Assembly: GCA_009780545.1 (NCBI GenBank) | Contig: WQZW01000092.1 | Location: 1 to 6,328 of the forward strand | Origin: Treponema sp. | GTDB taxonomy: Bacteria; Spirochaetota; Spirochaetia; Treponematales; Breznakiellaceae | Direction: 5' to 3' | DNA: 6,328 nt | Shown: positions 4,613 to 6,328 of the stretch, one piece after another | Numbering within the stretch: position 1 is the stretch's first letter | Layout of the letters: every line of letters begins with the position of its first letter | Notes under the pieces: model-generated | Told to the model about the DNA's origin: nothing | Database searches by the model: none | Seen by the model: the letters and a program-made list of their open reading frames with translations, nothing else | Position numbers and translations under genes: made by a program

Positions 4613-5667
4613 TTGTCGGCACCTTCGGCCTCGGCCTCACCCTCATCTTCACCTTCATCCGGTATCTCGTCTTCCTCCGGGGAAGTCTCGAAGCGTACCC
4701 TGAAGGTAACGCTCTGCGGATTCTGGTTGATCAGGATAAAGTTGTCCGGCAGATTCACCGTCACCTGCAGCGTGTAGGTTCCCTCGTCGATGATGCCGGA
4801 AGCGTCGACGGAAAGCAGTCCCTCGGTAACCCGGAAGCCGTCCACCCGGAACCGGCTTCCCTCGATGCGGATGCTGCCGAAACGTTCCCCGAAGTCCGTC
4901 CGAAGGTTCGGGGCAAGGTCGGTCAGCTCTATCGGTATGTTCTCGATGGTACGCACCGGGATCGTGGCCCTCACGACGCCGGAAAATTCCGCCGTGCCGC
5001 TTCCGATGGTAATCAGCGGGTCGGGATTGACGATGGTAACGGTAACGGAAAAGTCGGCGTTCCTGCCGTCCAGAAGCACCGGCGAAGTGGCAAGCGAGGA
5101 AATGCCCTGCAAAAGACCGGCCGGCCCGAAAACGGCCACCTCTCCCGGATTCAGGGAGTGGGAAACCAGGTCGAAGCCCGTCGCCACGCCGCCGTGCAGG
5201 GGAGTGGCCAAAGGCAGGGACAGATCGACGCGGCGGTCCAGATCAAGGACGATCTCGATGGGATTGACGGAAACCTCAAGCGGCTGAACGGCCAACGCAT
5301 TCCCGCTCCGTTTGACCTGCACCGCCGCCCGGTACCGGCCGCCGCTCTCATGACGGGAAAGGTCGACGAAGGCCTGCAGGTCGCCGTCGGCCACGGAGAG
5401 AACGCCGTCCCCGTCTCCCCGTATCTGCACCCGGACGCTGGAGGGAAAGGCGCCGGAGGGAGTCAGGGTGCCGTTCGTCACCACGTTCAGGGGGACGATG
5501 AGGGTGCGGGTGGACAGGGTATTTACCCGGTAGACCATCCCCAGGGCCAGGGCGAGGGCCACCGAAAGTATCTTTGCCGGCCAGTTCTCCAACAGCTTGG
5601 GCAACCAGGCCGGTCTGGGCAAGGCGGCCAGTTTCGACATCCTTTCCCTAAGGTTTGCCGGAAACAT
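4609..5667 (-). CDS. YbbR-repeat membrane protein (CdaR-type partner of CdaA)
   Basis: A 352-residue protein with a cytoplasmic N-terminus, one membrane segment (about 31-47, AKILSVALALALGMVY) and a long extracytoplasmic part. That part contains three YbbR-like beta domains, roughly 56-142, 147-235 and 236-327, with recurring patterns such as VRVQIRGDGDGVLSV, EVAVFGPAGLLQGI and SIRIEGSRFRV. The last 24 residues (329-352) are almost all Glu, Asp, Gly and Ala. In Firmicutes, CdaR proteins of this build bind and modulate the diadenylate cyclase CdaA; the same role is inferred here from adjacency. The ATG at 5667 was chosen because AAAGGAGG lies 5 nt upstream; this overlaps the end of cdaA by 20 bp. 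The internal ATG at 5640 has a weaker site. The downstream acpS start overlaps the TGA stop. The domain call is confident and the partner role likely. Confidence 0.9.
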   Translation of the reverse strand: MFPANLRERMSKLAALPRPAWLPKLLENWPAKILSVALALALGMVYRVNTLSTRTLIVPLNVVTNGTLTPSGAFPSSVRVQIRGDGDGVLSVADGDLQAFVDLSRHESGGRYRAAVQVKRSGNALAVQPLEVSVNPIEIVLDLDRRVDLSLPLATPLHGGVATGFDLVSHSLNPGEVAVFGPAGLLQGISSLATSPVLLDGRNADFSVTVTIVNPDPLITIGSGTAEFSGVVRATIPVRTIENIPIELTDLAPNLRTDFGERFGSIRIEGSRFRVDGFRVTEGLLSVDASGIIDEGTYTLQVTVNLPDNFILINQNPQSVTFRVRFETSPEEDEIPDEGEDEGEAEAEGADN

Positions 5668-6328
5668 CCCCGCCTCCTTTGGACAATATTCCCCCGTTGG
5701 AAAGGCCGTTTCCTTTGAAATCACCATCCTCGGTCTGCATCGTCCTCGCGCCCTCTTCGGCATCGGCCGTACGCCGGCCCTCCGGTCCCAAAAGGGTCCG
5801 TATCCGCTGGGATATATCCGCCGGGGAAAGGTCGTAGTAAAGCCTCGAGTCGCAGGCCAGCGAGATCGCCCCGGATTCCTCGGAAACCACCAGCACCACG
5901 GCATCGGACTGTTCGGACATGCCCAAGGCCGCCCGGTGCCTGGTCCCGAAGTTCCGCCTGATGTCCTTCTGTTAGGAAAGGGGCAGGAAGCAGCCGGCGG
6001 CAACGATCCTCCCATGCTGGATCACCATGGCCCCGTCATGCAGGGGACCGTCGAACTCGAAGATCGAGACGATCAGGCTGGACGAGATGTCGGCGTTGAT
6101 CCTCGTGCCGGTTTCGGCAATTTCCTTCAGGCCGGTCCTGCGGGGAAAGACCGCCAGCATGCCCCGCCGCTTCCCGGAAAGTATCTCGGCGGCGGTAATG
6201 ACCGCCTCGAGCTGGCCGATGCCGGCCTTTACGTTGGCCTTGAAAAAATCCGTCTGCCCCAAATGGAGGATGATCTTGCGAAGCTCCGGCTGGAAGATGA
6301 TAACGATGGCGATGAAAATTCCCGGGGC
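5648..6328 (-). pseudogene. cdaA: diadenylate cyclase CdaA, 3' part, interrupted by in-frame TAA
   Basis: CdaA condenses two ATP into cyclic di-AMP at the inner face of the membrane. The gene enters from the right edge, so the N-terminal membrane helices are missing; the visible frame begins APGIFIAIVIIFQPELRK, the usual link into the DisA_N domain. It continues to PLHDGAMVI, with the catalytic DGA motif at 6029-6037, and AAGCFLPLS, where it meets TAA at 5972-5974. The same frame resumes at once with QKDIRRNFGTRHRAALG (RHR motif at 5933-5941), then VVLVVSEESGAISL and a polar Gly-rich tail ending at TAG (5648-5650). No base is gained or lost: the TAA sits where B. subtilis CdaA has Glu (LPLSE). 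A protein stopping there would lack RHR and be inactive. No good ribosome site precedes the ATG at 5926, so a separate second half is unlikely. It is either a recent nonsense mutation, a sequencing error, or readthrough. Family identity is certain; its state as a pseudogene is not. Confidence 0.85.
5673..5680 (-). promoter_or_regulatory. strong Shine-Dalgarno that sets the YbbR start
   Basis: AAAGGAGG on the minus strand, 5 nt before the ATG at 5667 and inside the cdaA coding region. It decides between the two candidate YbbR starts. It also allows YbbR to be translated independently of ribosomes completing cdaA, which matters given the premature stop in cdaA. Confidence 0.8.

Noticed and set aside
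4115..4777. Plus-strand open frame of 220 codons
   Set aside because: It is antisense to acpS and the YbbR gene in GC-rich DNA where stops are rare, and the translation resembles no family.
5648..5926. Second half of cdaA as an independent gene from the ATG at 5926
   Set aside because: No Shine-Dalgarno precedes it, and it would start after the RHR motif, giving a domain fragment without a catalytic site.
5972..5974. Reassigned TAA codon
   Set aside because: TAA ends acpS, the small peptide gene and the left-edge frame exactly where those proteins should end, so it acts as a stop in this genome.
5668..6015. N-terminal extension of the YbbR frame to 6015
   Set aside because: It overlaps the conserved cdaA frame, its translation is Pro/Arg/Gly-rich noise, and AAAGGAGG supports the ATG at 5667.

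Overview
The window reads as chromosomal DNA from a GC-rich bacterium, most likely a spirochaete related to Treponema. That placement is an inference from gene content and gene order: a diadenylate cyclase, YbbR and AcpS cluster, a DUF2225 zinc protein next to truA, a lipoprotein S41 peptidase, and intergenic DNA full of palindromes. No rRNA or other marker gene is present to confirm it. All confident genes lie on the minus strand, so the biological order runs from high to low coordinates.

Right half (6328 to 4241): the 3' part of cdaA (c-di-AMP synthase) enters from the right edge. It is followed, with overlapping ends, by a membrane-anchored YbbR-repeat protein (the CdaR-type partner of CdaA) and by acpS (holo-ACP synthase), which starts on TTG inside the YbbR stop codon. 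The overlaps indicate one translationally coupled operon. The cdaA frame carries an in-frame TAA at 5972-5974, between its two nucleotide-binding motifs (DGA and RHR), although the sequence on both sides is well conserved.

Middle (4240 to 2162): about 420 bp without a gene holds a dense mosaic of inverted repeats, including two near-identical 23-bp palindromes about 220 bp apart. After it come a DUF2225 CxxC/CxxC protein and truA (tRNA pseudouridine synthase I), joined by a one-base stop/start overlap.

Left part (2161 to 1): this stretch has lower GC and looks accessory. A promoter-like site precedes a 61-residue peptide with a textbook double-glycine secretion leader and a cysteine-free Gly/Pro-rich core. 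The peptide gene is followed by a poly-G tract, a 13-bp stem-loop and a gene for an S41-family peptidase lipoprotein. The peptidase has Met where C-terminal processing proteases have their catalytic Lys, but keeps a D-x-H motif as in tricorn/IRBP-type members. The extreme left edge contains the apparent C-terminus of an AT-rich plus-strand gene that ends 4 bp from the peptidase stop (tail to tail).

The points most worth attention are the interrupted cdaA, the secreted-peptide plus S41 lipoprotein pair, and the palindromic mosaic.
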